The notes under the pieces were generated by a model. That model did no database searches. It was not told the origin of the DNA and worked only from the letters and a program-made list of their open reading frames with translations. Positions 8,388 to 15,969 of a stretch of 64,000 bases of DNA are shown here, one piece after another (the stretch's first letter is position 1; every line of letters begins with the position of its first letter). The position numbers and the translations under genes were made by a program. Source of the stretch: Conchiformibius steedae (lineage in GTDB: Bacteria > Pseudomonadota > Gammaproteobacteria > Burkholderiales > Neisseriaceae); the NCBI RefSeq assembly GCF_014054725.1, contig NZ_CP059563.1, positions 1,329,749 through 1,393,748 on the forward strand, given 5' to 3'.

Positions 8388-9512
8388 TACGATAAACGTC
8401 AGCGTATGGGCTTCGCCATATTCGGGTATATCCAGCTTATCCAGCAAACGGTGCAGCACATTATCGGGAACGGCGTGGCGGCGATTGCGGTTTTGCGTGA
8501 GCAGTTGCGGATAAGGCACTTCCAAATACAGCAGATGGGTGCGGGCATGGTAGTCGTGAAACAATTGCAGCCATTTGCCGCGCATTTCACGGGTGGTGTT
8601 GGTGGCGTTAAACACAAAACTTTGCTGTTGGCGCAAATACTGTTTTGCTTGCTCTTTAGCAAGCTGTATGGCGCGACCGTTGTCTTTTTTGTCGGTGGGA
8701 TTTAAGCCGTTGGCGCGGCGGATGTTGTCAATCGACACTACGGGCAAATCGGCAAAATGTTGGCGGATATAAGTATCTTTACCGCTTCCGGGTAATGCCG
8801 ACAATAGGTAAACATCGGTTTGGGCATCGTCAAACGGCTGATAGTCAGGCAGCACATTCTCGCGGCTTAAATACCAAAAACGCCCGTAATCGGAAGCAAA
8901 CGCCCGCGCTTCGCCCCAACAGCCGTTGTCGCGGCACAGCGTTTCAAACAGTTCAATCCGCAGCAACAAATCGTCTTGGTCGGCGCAGATGCGTCCCAAT
9001 ACATCGGCTTTTGCCAACATCGCCAGCAGGCGCGTATCCAGCATTTGCGACACGGCAATCACGGCTTTGTCGGGATTGCTTTTTTCGTGCGCCCACAGCG
9101 GCAAACCGTGCCAGCGCACCAGTTTGGCAATCTGTTCGCGTACGGCAAACGGGGCGTTTAATTCGGTGTAAAGCAGACGGCGGGCGGTTTTTTCGCCTTT
9201 TTTGGCGTGGCGCGGCGACACAATACGCTCGCGCCCGTCAATGATTTCGCGCACGGTGGTGGAACGCTTTTCCACATCGTGCAACAGAGCGGCAGCAAAC
9301 AGGATATGTTGCGTTTGCCCGTCTAATGCTTGGTATTCAGGCAGGGCAATCAGGGCTTCGGCAACCATTTTGGTATGGATTAACGCATCGCCTTCGCCGT
9401 GCCATTCGGGGTCTTGCGGCACATGGCGCATCTCGTCCAACCAGTCAAAACGGGCAATCAGTGCCGTCCAATCGGGCGCAGTGCCTTGAACATAATGCGG
9501 AAACGTCCACAT
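8379..9512 (-). CDS. HD-Pnk: HD phosphoesterase fused to a 5'-OH polynucleotide kinase (RNA end healing)
   Basis: 377 residues starting at MWTFPHYVQG behind AAAGGAAATAAG. The N-terminal half is an HD-superfamily metal phosphohydrolase with His46, His78-Asp79 in LLHDVEK and Asp170 in AKADVLG. The C-terminal third is a P-loop kinase with Walker A SALPGSGKDTY (about 238-248), then SIDNIRRANG and FNATNTTREMRGKW, as in polynucleotide kinases. The same architecture is known from Runella slithyformis HD-Pnk, which processes 2',3'-phosphate ends and phosphorylates 5'-OH ends. The next gene upstream, one base away, is an RNA ligase, so healing and sealing activities are paired. The C-terminal codons and the stop lie inside the Correia-like repeat, so the tail may have been altered by its insertion. 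Confidence 0.87.
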   Translation of the reverse strand: MWTFPHYVQGTAPDWTALIARFDWLDEMRHVPQDPEWHGEGDALIHTKMVAEALIALPEYQALDGQTQHILFAAALLHDVEKRSTTVREIIDGRERIVSPRHAKKGEKTARRLLYTELNAPFAVREQIAKLVRWHGLPLWAHEKSNPDKAVIAVSQMLDTRLLAMLAKADVLGRICADQDDLLLRIELFETLCRDNGCWGEARAFASDYGRFWYLSRENVLPDYQPFDDAQTDVYLLSALPGSGKDTYIRQHFADLPVVSIDNIRRANGLNPTDKKDNGRAIQLAKEQAKQYLRQQQSFVFNATNTTREMRGKWLQLFHDYHARTHLLYLEVPYPQLLTQNRNRRHAVPDNVLHRLLDKLDIPEYGEAHTLTFIVYS

Positions 9513-9513
9513 C

Positions 9514-10308
9514 TTATTTCCTTTCAAATTGCTGCGCCTGCCAGCCGTATTTTTGATAATCAATCAGTTGTGCAGGCTGCCACGTTTTGCTCCAATGCAC
9601 GTCGGTTTGAACGTGTTTGGCGCGTACCAGTTTGAAAATATTATCAAACTCGTTGGGCTGCACGGGTAAATCGCCGTTGTTGGCGAAAAAAGCGGCGCGG
9701 TTGCGTATCACCAAGCCTTCGCAGCAGGGCAAACCGCTTTTGGGGTCGTAACCGCCCAATGCGCCTGCCGTTTGCGTGTAATCCTGCCAAGCCATGCCCA
9801 AATTCCCTTGCAGCCAATGCGCCAACGCCTGATTATCGTCGGCAAAACGGGCGCAGCTTTCCGACAGGGGAAAACGCACGGGAATTTCGGGAACGGTGGG
9901 AAAATCAAACAGCGCGGCATAAAATTTGACTTCGTCCCAATCTAGCCAACGTCCGTTTTGGCGCACGCCAAACAGGTAGAAAAACGATTCCAAACGTGAA
10001 TAAGCAATAGAATGAATCCCGTACAGGCTTTCGCCGAATAATTCAATATCACCCAAATCGTGGCGGATTTGCTGCCAACGTGCCAGCAGGGGTTTGTCCC
10101 AAGGGTGTTGGCTGGGCGCGGCGTGGGAACGGGCAAACAAGCCGTGGCGGTTAAAGCAGTTATTCTGCCCGTCCAGCTTTTCGGTAATCAGCAGTTGTGG
10201 CAGCTGGGCAAAGTGGCGCAGATAGCCTGCGGGCATAAAGCGGTCGTCGGATGTCGTCCCCAAGCTGATGGGGGCGTGCAGGCTGCGCGGGTATTTGGCG
10301 GCGGACAT
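9514..10308 (-). CDS. RNA ligase family protein (KxDG nucleotidyltransferase)
   Basis: 264 residues counted from MSAAKYPRSL; a TTG 24 bp further upstream is the alternative, and neither has a clear ribosome-binding site. Nucleotidyltransferase motifs occur in order: motif I EKLDGQN with adenylated Lys44, a Gly-Glu segment ELFGESLYG (89-97), motif III-like FYLFGV (110-115), motif IV CEGLVIRN (Glu197) and motif V NIFKLVRAK (Lys226). This matches the Pfam RNA_ligase family that seals 3'-OH and 5'-phosphate RNA ends. Together with HD-Pnk (1-bp spacing, whose ribosome-binding site lies in this gene's end) it makes a complete heal-and-seal RNA repair pair. Confidence 0.86.
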   Translation of the reverse strand: MSAAKYPRSLHAPISLGTTSDDRFMPAGYLRHFAQLPQLLITEKLDGQNNCFNRHGLFARSHAAPSQHPWDKPLLARWQQIRHDLGDIELFGESLYGIHSIAYSRLESFFYLFGVRQNGRWLDWDEVKFYAALFDFPTVPEIPVRFPLSESCARFADDNQALAHWLQGNLGMAWQDYTQTAGALGGYDPKSGLPCCEGLVIRNRAAFFANNGDLPVQPNEFDNIFKLVRAKHVQTDVHWSKTWQPAQLIDYQKYGWQAQQFERK

Positions 10309-10375
10309 GATAAACAGTTTGAACGAAATCAAATCTTGATTTTAAAAGATTTTGACTGCTTACTCAAATGGCGCG

Positions 10376-11173
10376 TTAAATCACAAATTCCACCGTTTGC
10401 GTTTGCGCGGTATATTGTTGCGCCAAATACAAGGCTTGTAAGATTTCGCCGCGCATTTCGTTCATTGCCAATAATTTATTGTGGCGCGGAAAATCGGCTT
10501 GCGGCTGCCATTCGCCCAAAATCCGCCCTGGCATACGCCCGATTAAGATAATGCGGTCAGACACCAGCAGGGCTTCATCAATATCGTGGGTAACCATCAC
10601 GGCGGCGGTTTGGTGGTGGCTGACAATTTGGCGCAACATATCCTGCATCTGCATCCGAATCACGGCATCTAAAGCAGAAAACGGTTCGTCCAGCAGCAGC
10701 ACTTGCGGACGACGTGCCAAAGCGCGGGCAAGGGCGGCGCGTTGTGCCATACCACCCGACAGCTCGGCAGGAAATTTGGCGGCAGCGTGTGCCAAGCCCA
10801 CTTCTTCCAAAGCGGTTTGCACTCGTTGTTCTAATTCGGCGCGGTCAATTTCAGGTTGCTTTTTAAAATCCAAACCAAAGGCAACATTGTCGCGCACATT
10901 CAGCCACGGCAGCAACGCAGCACTTTGAAACACCAGCCCCACACGCGGATGCGGACGGTTTAAGGCTTCGCCAAACAGGGTAACTTCGCCCGTTTGCGGA
11001 CGGTTCAGCCCCGCCAGCACGCGCAACAGCGACGATTTGCCCACGCCGCTGGGACCCAACAGGCTAATCAATTCGCCCGCGCCCGCCTGTAGCGAAAAAT
11101 CGCGCAAAATGGTTTTGGGCGCACCGTTTTCGGTGTAGCCTAGGGAAAGGTTGTGAACGGACAAAACGGTCAT
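10376..11173 (-). CDS. NitT/TauT-family ABC transporter ATP-binding protein
   Basis: 265 residues from MTVLSVHNLS; the reading frame extends to a TTG 27 bp upstream, which I consider less likely. Walker A GPSGVGKS (40-47), Q-loop VFQSAALLPW, signature LSGGMAQR (138-145), Walker B VLLLDEP (158-164) and the H-loop MVTHDIDEAL are all intact, so it should be an active ATPase. It resembles SsuB/TauB/NrtD proteins. The likely partners are the binding protein and permease at 8294-6333, with the RNA-repair pair in between. It follows the flavoprotein gene by 28 bp, suggesting co-transcription with it. Confidence 0.92.
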   Translation of the reverse strand: MTVLSVHNLSLGYTENGAPKTILRDFSLQAGAGELISLLGPSGVGKSSLLRVLAGLNRPQTGEVTLFGEALNRPHPRVGLVFQSAALLPWLNVRDNVAFGLDFKKQPEIDRAELEQRVQTALEEVGLAHAAAKFPAELSGGMAQRAALARALARRPQVLLLDEPFSALDAVIRMQMQDMLRQIVSHHQTAAVMVTHDIDEALLVSDRIILIGRMPGRILGEWQPQADFPRHNKLLAMNEMRGEILQALYLAQQYTAQTQTVEFVI

Positions 11174-11201
11174 GATGCGTGCTTTCTGCGGTAGGGGCAA
11201 A

Positions 11202-12305
11202 TCAAATGGAAAACTCGCCGATAAATTCCAATTCGCTGATTTCGCGTTTTAAATGCTTGATAGACGGGGTAACAATGGAGACAAACATCGCTTCACGGCG
11301 GCGGCGTTGTACGGGACTGCTGATTAAATAACCTTTTGCGCCCGCGTGTAAAGCGGCGGATTCGGCGGCGGCAAGACACAGTTCCGATGCGCCCAAACGG
11401 GTTTGCAGGGTTTCCAACAAATGCGCTTCGCCGCGCCATGCTGCCTCTGCCAGCGCAGCGGTTTTCGCGCTTAAAGTGTCCAAACGGCTTTGTAGTTCGT
11501 CTGCGCCGTTGTCCAAATAAAAATTGCTGTCGCCCAATGCCACATCTGCCAAACGGATATCGTTGATGCAACCGTCAATAATGCCTGCACCGATGCCGAT
11601 TTGCAATAAAACAAATCCCGCTTTAATGGATTGAATATAATCGACAAATTGCCGCGGTGTCGCCAACACGTCTTCTTGCGGGACAAACACATTGTCAAAT
11701 TTCAGCGCAAAGGTGCGCGTGCCTTCCAAAGCGCAAAATTCGGGGCAGGGATTGAGCGACACGCCTTCGCGTTGTGCGCCCGTGATAAACATCACATAAC
11801 CGTCTGAAGTTTGCGCGGTATTCGCCCAAATATGGTTTTCGCCCAAATTGGACACCCACGGCAACACGCCGTTTACGCGCCAACCGCCTGCCACCGCTTC
11901 GGCTTGCAACTGGTGGTCTTCAATGCCCGCCAAATGCTTGACAGTATTGGACATGCCCGTACCTGCCAACACTTTGCCCTGCAATACGTCTGCCAAATAG
12001 CGTTGGCGTACAGGGGCGTTGGGTGTTTGGTGCAGATACCACGCGCAGGCACTTTGACACCAAACAGAAAACGCAGTCGAGCCACACGCTGCGCCCACAC
12101 TGCGAATCACGCCGATTTGTGCCGCCAAACCATAGCCGTTGCCGCCTTCATCGGGCGTGCCGACACTGGCATAACCGCCTGCTTCGCCCAATGCGCGCAT
12201 AAATGCTTCGGGATAAAAGCCTTCACGGTCAATGCGCGGGGCAAGCGGGGCGAGTTGGTTGCGGACAAGTTCGGAAATGCGGTTTTGAAAAGCGGTTTGC
12301 GGCAT
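11202..12305 (-). CDS. Acyl-CoA dehydrogenase-family flavoprotein
   Basis: 367 residues from MPQTAFQNRI, with TAGGAA upstream. The family layout is visible: an N-terminal helical domain, a middle beta-domain with GTGMSNTVKHLAG and RVNGVLPWVSNLGENHIWA, and a C-terminal helical domain. In a row with a NitT/TauT transporter and AhpD-like proteins, such proteins are more often flavin-dependent monooxygenase or desulfurisation relatives (SfnB/DszC group) than beta-oxidation enzymes, but this is inference from context. A role in handling an imported sulfur or nitrogen compound is plausible. A catalytic Glu could not be confirmed by eye. Confidence 0.8.
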   Translation of the reverse strand: MPQTAFQNRISELVRNQLAPLAPRIDREGFYPEAFMRALGEAGGYASVGTPDEGGNGYGLAAQIGVIRSVGAACGSTAFSVWCQSACAWYLHQTPNAPVRQRYLADVLQGKVLAGTGMSNTVKHLAGIEDHQLQAEAVAGGWRVNGVLPWVSNLGENHIWANTAQTSDGYVMFITGAQREGVSLNPCPEFCALEGTRTFALKFDNVFVPQEDVLATPRQFVDYIQSIKAGFVLLQIGIGAGIIDGCINDIRLADVALGDSNFYLDNGADELQSRLDTLSAKTAALAEAAWRGEAHLLETLQTRLGASELCLAAAESAALHAGAKGYLISSPVQRRRREAMFVSIVTPSIKHLKREISELEFIGEFSI

Positions 12306-12383
12306 GGCGGGGATTCCTAAAACGGGAATGGGTGCGGAAGAAACACGCACCCGCAAACAAGGGACAGAGAAATCAACAGAAAA

Positions 12384-12932
12384 TCAAGCAAATTCTTGCA
12401 ATTGCGGATTGATTTCGGTTTGTGCCAAATTATTGGCGTAATTGCATAAGGTTGCCAATGCCACGCCCAACACCACTTCCAAAGCCTGCTGTTGGCTGTA
12501 GCCTGCATCAAAAAACGCTTGTAAAGCGGCATCGGATACCGCGCCTTTGTCGTTTAACACAGCAACGGTAAATTCTGCCAGTGCAGACAATTTGGCATCG
12601 TCAAACGCGCTAACATCTACGGCGCGTGATGCCGCAATATTTTGTTCGGAAAGCAGTTTTTTCAGAGTGGCTAATTTGGTGTGTCCCGCTACGCAAAAGG
12701 CGCAGGCATTGCGTTTGGCGGCGATAATTTGAACCACTTCGCGCTCGCCTGCGCTTAAGCTGGTGTTGCCGTTTAGTTTGCCCACTTCTTGATAAAAAGC
12801 AAGGGCTTCGGGCGAGTTGGCGAGTACGCCAATCAGATTGGGCAAAAAGCCGTTGGCTTGTTCGGCGGCTTCTACGCGGGCGCGGGCGGCTTCGGGGGCG
12901 GTGGCGGCGGTGTGGACGGTTAAACGTGCCAT
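12384..12932 (-). CDS. AhpD-like carboxymuconolactone decarboxylase-family protein
   Basis: 182 residues from MARLTVHTAA, with AAGGA about 9 nt upstream. The active-site motif is CAFCVAGH (Cys77, Cys80, His84), preceded by Glu63/Glu65 in SAGEREVVQII, the AhpD-type alkylhydroperoxidase pattern. The N-terminal part (ANGFLPNLIGVLANSPEAL) is the usual CMD-family lead-in. It is the first gene of the minus-strand row that continues into the flavoprotein and ABC genes. It probably reduces peroxides or acts in a redox relay with the flavoprotein; the physiological partner is unknown. Confidence 0.88.
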   Translation of the reverse strand: MARLTVHTAATAPEAARARVEAAEQANGFLPNLIGVLANSPEALAFYQEVGKLNGNTSLSAGEREVVQIIAAKRNACAFCVAGHTKLATLKKLLSEQNIAASRAVDVSAFDDAKLSALAEFTVAVLNDKGAVSDAALQAFFDAGYSQQQALEVVLGVALATLCNYANNLAQTEINPQLQEFA

Positions 12933-13038
12933 ATTCAAATCCTTAACAAATCACATGGTGAAAAAATCCAAGTGCCATGTTAAGGCAAGTGTGGCGGCAG
13001 GGGAAAGATTTTGCGGTGCTATACCATAGAAGCAATCG

Positions 13039-13914
13039 TTATGATTTGGGTTTGAGTGAACCCAAGTAAATTGCTAACAGGGTTAGGGCTGCGCCTGTCC
13101 ATTGCAGTGTGTTAATCGGTTTGCCGAGTAAAAAGGCGTCAATCAACAGCGCGGCAACGGGTTCGGACAACAGCAGCAATCCTGTTAATGCCAGCGACAG
13201 CATGGGAATGGAATAGGCAATCAAACCCCATGCCATGCACTGCATCACTGCGCCATACACGATAATCCAGCCCAAATCCGTCCAAGTGGTGGGTAAAAAA
13301 TTGCTGTGGTTAAAGAATAACATGGGTGCAATCAGTGTCAGCATGCCACCCAAACTGATGTGCAACATCAGCGGGAAAATGGGTGTGTGTGCGGCTTGCT
13401 GGGTTTTGCGGACAAATACCATCGACAACGCCAGCATCAGCCCCGATACCACGCCTGAAACAAAACCCCATAGGGCTTGCCCGTTGTGTCCAAATTCGGG
13501 ACTGCCTATCATTGCCACGCCTGCCGTTGCCAAAATCAGGCTGGCGTATTGGGCGGAGCTTAAGCGTTCGCCAAAGAACATTAAGCCGATGGCAGAAAGC
13601 CAAAAAATTTGCAGGCTGTTGAGCAGGGTGGAAATACCGGGTCCGACTGCGTAAATGCTTTCGTGCCACAATGCCAAATCCAAGCCTAAACTGGCACCTG
13701 CCAGCAGGGCGTATTGTTTGGCGCGGCGGTTGGCGGGGAAGGTTTGTCCGAAATGGCGCGACAACAGCCAAAAAATCACGCCCGCTACCGCCAGCCGCCA
13801 AAACGCCATGGCATACGCGCCCACAGGCACACGGGCAACAATAACGCTGCCCAGTCCGAAAATAATGCAGCCGACAATCAGCCCGATGGGGGCGGTGCGG
13901 GGGGTAAGGTTCAT
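13039..13914 (-). CDS. DMT-superfamily (EamA) transporter
   Basis: 291 residues forming about ten membrane helices in two EamA repeats. The first repeat includes GLGSVIVARVPVGAYAMAFW and the second GAVMQCMAWGLIAYSIPMLS followed by LALTGLLLLSEPVAALL. EamA proteins usually export metabolites such as amino acids; the substrate is not deducible. The gene stands alone between the AhpD gene (13-bp shorter than 120 bp away) and the transglutaminase gene, which lies 30 bp upstream on the same strand and may be co-transcribed. Confidence 0.87.
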   Translation of the reverse strand: MNLTPRTAPIGLIVGCIIFGLGSVIVARVPVGAYAMAFWRLAVAGVIFWLLSRHFGQTFPANRRAKQYALLAGASLGLDLALWHESIYAVGPGISTLLNSLQIFWLSAIGLMFFGERLSSAQYASLILATAGVAMIGSPEFGHNGQALWGFVSGVVSGLMLALSMVFVRKTQQAAHTPIFPLMLHISLGGMLTLIAPMLFFNHSNFLPTTWTDLGWIIVYGAVMQCMAWGLIAYSIPMLSLALTGLLLLSEPVAALLIDAFLLGKPINTLQWTGAALTLLAIYLGSLKPKS

Positions 13915-13944
13915 ATGCTGGTGTACCGTTGTGTAAATGAAGGA

Positions 13945-15915
13945 TTATCCCGCTTTGCGCCGCTGCTGTCGCGCCCATTTGACCACTTGGGTATACCAGC
14001 GGCGGGCATCGCGCGGGGCAGGGGTGCTGTGTTGTCCGTAGTGCAGGGCGATATAGCTTTGCAGTAAGGCGTGAGCGGAATCGGGCAAATCGGTTTCCTG
14101 TGCCAGTTCCAAAGGTCCTAATGTGGCGAGTTGTTCGTTGTCGGCATCGGGCAGTAGGGTGCGTTTGAGCAGGGCAAAACCGTCTTCCAAGGGGCGCAGG
14201 TCTTGGCGTTTGGCGCGTCGCCACCATAGGAACAGGGGCAACATCGCTGCCAGCAGTGCCAACGCGGCAACACCCGCCACGCCCACGGCAGGTAAGTTAC
14301 CCAAACCCAAACGCGCCAATAAGTTACGCTGACGGTCGCCGTCATAGTTAATCACCCATTGTTGCCAGTAAAAACGGCTGCGGTCCAGCAGGCGCGTCCA
14401 TGTGCGGTTCTCGCCAAACGGGGCGGCTTCGCCTGCGGACAGGGCTTGTTCCAATCCGCCGTCAATGCGGGCGGCAGACACGGCGGCGGTGGGGTCTATG
14501 CGCTGCCAAGTTTGGGTTTCGGGCAACCAGATTTCCGTCCAAGCGTGGGCATCTTTGCTGCGGATTTGCCAAAATCCGCCCGCTTCATTGTATTCGCCAC
14601 CCTGATAACCGCCCACCACCCGCGCCGCCACGCCAGCAGAACGCATCAGCACGGTAAAGGCATCGGCATAGTGTTCGCAAAAGCCTTGTTTGCTGCCGAA
14701 TAAAAATTGGTCGGTGCTGTCTTGTTCGGACAAAACAGGCGGTCTGAGCGTATAGGTAAAGCCTTTTTGGAAATAACGGTAGGCAGCTTGGGCAAAACGG
14801 GCAGTGTCGCCACCGCTTTGCTGCCACAGCTGCTGCGCTAAAGCGCGTGTGCGCGGATTGGTGTTGGCGGGCAGGGAAGTGTAAAGACGCTGTTCATAGC
14901 GCGACAGCTCGCGTTGCACCAATTTACCGTCCAAATCTGCCTGCAAACGCACACGGCGCACCCCCAAACGGCTGCGTACCCGCAACACCCCGCCCACTTC
15001 GCGCCACATACCGCGTTGCGACACAGGCTCGGCGTGTTCCAGCACGGGCAAACGCCCTTTTTCGTCTTCGGCAATAATTTGATAAGAAACGGTTTTCCCG
15101 CTGCCCGATGGCAAAGATTGGTCGTTATACTCGTCTAATGCCATGTGCCACGCGCCGTTTTTGTAGTCAGACAACAACATGACCCGCCAATAAAGCTGCT
15201 GCTGTTGGGGCATAAAGCCGTTGTCAAAAGTGGCGGAAAACGCGGGTTCGTTGCTCTGTACCAATTCGCCGATGCTACCGGGTTTCATCACTTCCGACAT
15301 ACCTGTGCCACTTTTTTTGCCGTTGTTTTGCGGTACGCCCCACAAAGGCGCATCGCGGCGGGGCGCAGCGGCAAACAGCACCGCCATCACAGGCAAAGTC
15401 AGCGCAAACGCCAACGCACTTTGTCGCCACGCAGCCCGCCAAGGCGTATCGTTTAACAATGCCAGCGACACCGCCATCAGCATCAAACACACCAGCACCC
15501 ACACGCCCACCAGCAAATCTTGGTCAAACAGCACCGCGCCCGCCGTTAAAAACAGCATTGCCAACACCAGCACCTGCCAATCGCGGCGGTTTTTGCCTTC
15601 AAACGACTTCAGTAACGCCAGCATCAGCAAAAACGCGATGCCACCCTGTAAACCAAACAGCGTCCCCAACAGCCGCCACACCAACAGCATTACCGCCGCC
15701 AACAGCAACAGCAACTGCCACGATGCCAATGCCCGCACACCCGCTTTCAACAAACCCGTCCGCACCAGCCAGCACACCGCAAACACCCCCGCCACCGCCG
15801 CAGGCAACTGCATCAGCAAAGGCAACGCCACCGCCGCCAAAGCAAACAGCGTAAACAGCATGGCATGGAAACGGGGACGGGTATTCAAAAAATCGGCTGG
15901 GGCAGATGAAGTCAT
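13945..15915 (-). CDS. TgpA-type membrane transglutaminase (DUF3488/transglutaminase-like)
   Basis: 656 residues. Residues about 15-185 form a bundle of membrane helices (DUF3488/TgpA_N), followed by a periplasmic region with a transglutaminase-like fold. The catalytic triad is visible as QGFCEHYA (Cys413), DAHAWTEIW (His457) and RIDPTA (Asp474). One more helix (about 560-580) leads to a cytoplasmic tail. TgpA of Pseudomonas is an essential periplasmic transglutaminase-type protein. MoxR and DUF58 genes often precede tgpA; here the upstream neighbour is instead the Ser/Thr kinase gene, 54 bp away on the same strand. Confidence 0.9.
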   Translation of the reverse strand: MTSSAPADFLNTRPRFHAMLFTLFALAAVALPLLMQLPAAVAGVFAVCWLVRTGLLKAGVRALASWQLLLLLAAVMLLVWRLLGTLFGLQGGIAFLLMLALLKSFEGKNRRDWQVLVLAMLFLTAGAVLFDQDLLVGVWVLVCLMLMAVSLALLNDTPWRAAWRQSALAFALTLPVMAVLFAAAPRRDAPLWGVPQNNGKKSGTGMSEVMKPGSIGELVQSNEPAFSATFDNGFMPQQQQLYWRVMLLSDYKNGAWHMALDEYNDQSLPSGSGKTVSYQIIAEDEKGRLPVLEHAEPVSQRGMWREVGGVLRVRSRLGVRRVRLQADLDGKLVQRELSRYEQRLYTSLPANTNPRTRALAQQLWQQSGGDTARFAQAAYRYFQKGFTYTLRPPVLSEQDSTDQFLFGSKQGFCEHYADAFTVLMRSAGVAARVVGGYQGGEYNEAGGFWQIRSKDAHAWTEIWLPETQTWQRIDPTAAVSAARIDGGLEQALSAGEAAPFGENRTWTRLLDRSRFYWQQWVINYDGDRQRNLLARLGLGNLPAVGVAGVAALALLAAMLPLFLWWRRAKRQDLRPLEDGFALLKRTLLPDADNEQLATLGPLELAQETDLPDSAHALLQSYIALHYGQHSTPAPRDARRWYTQVVKWARQQRRKAG

Positions 15916-15969
15916 GGGTTTTCTTATCAGTGTCAGTTTGTGGAAGTGTGGTTTGATAGCGTAGGATAG

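Noticed and set aside
10309-10375. AAATCAAATCTTGATTT palindrome as the second boundary repeat of the RNA-repair cassette
   Set aside because: Too short and without the Correia-like ends or core; probably chance in AT-rich spacer.
13310-14227. 305-codon minus-strand frame across the EamA and transglutaminase genes
   Set aside because: Overlaps two real genes in another frame and spans their intergenic gap; Arg/Pro-rich shadow.
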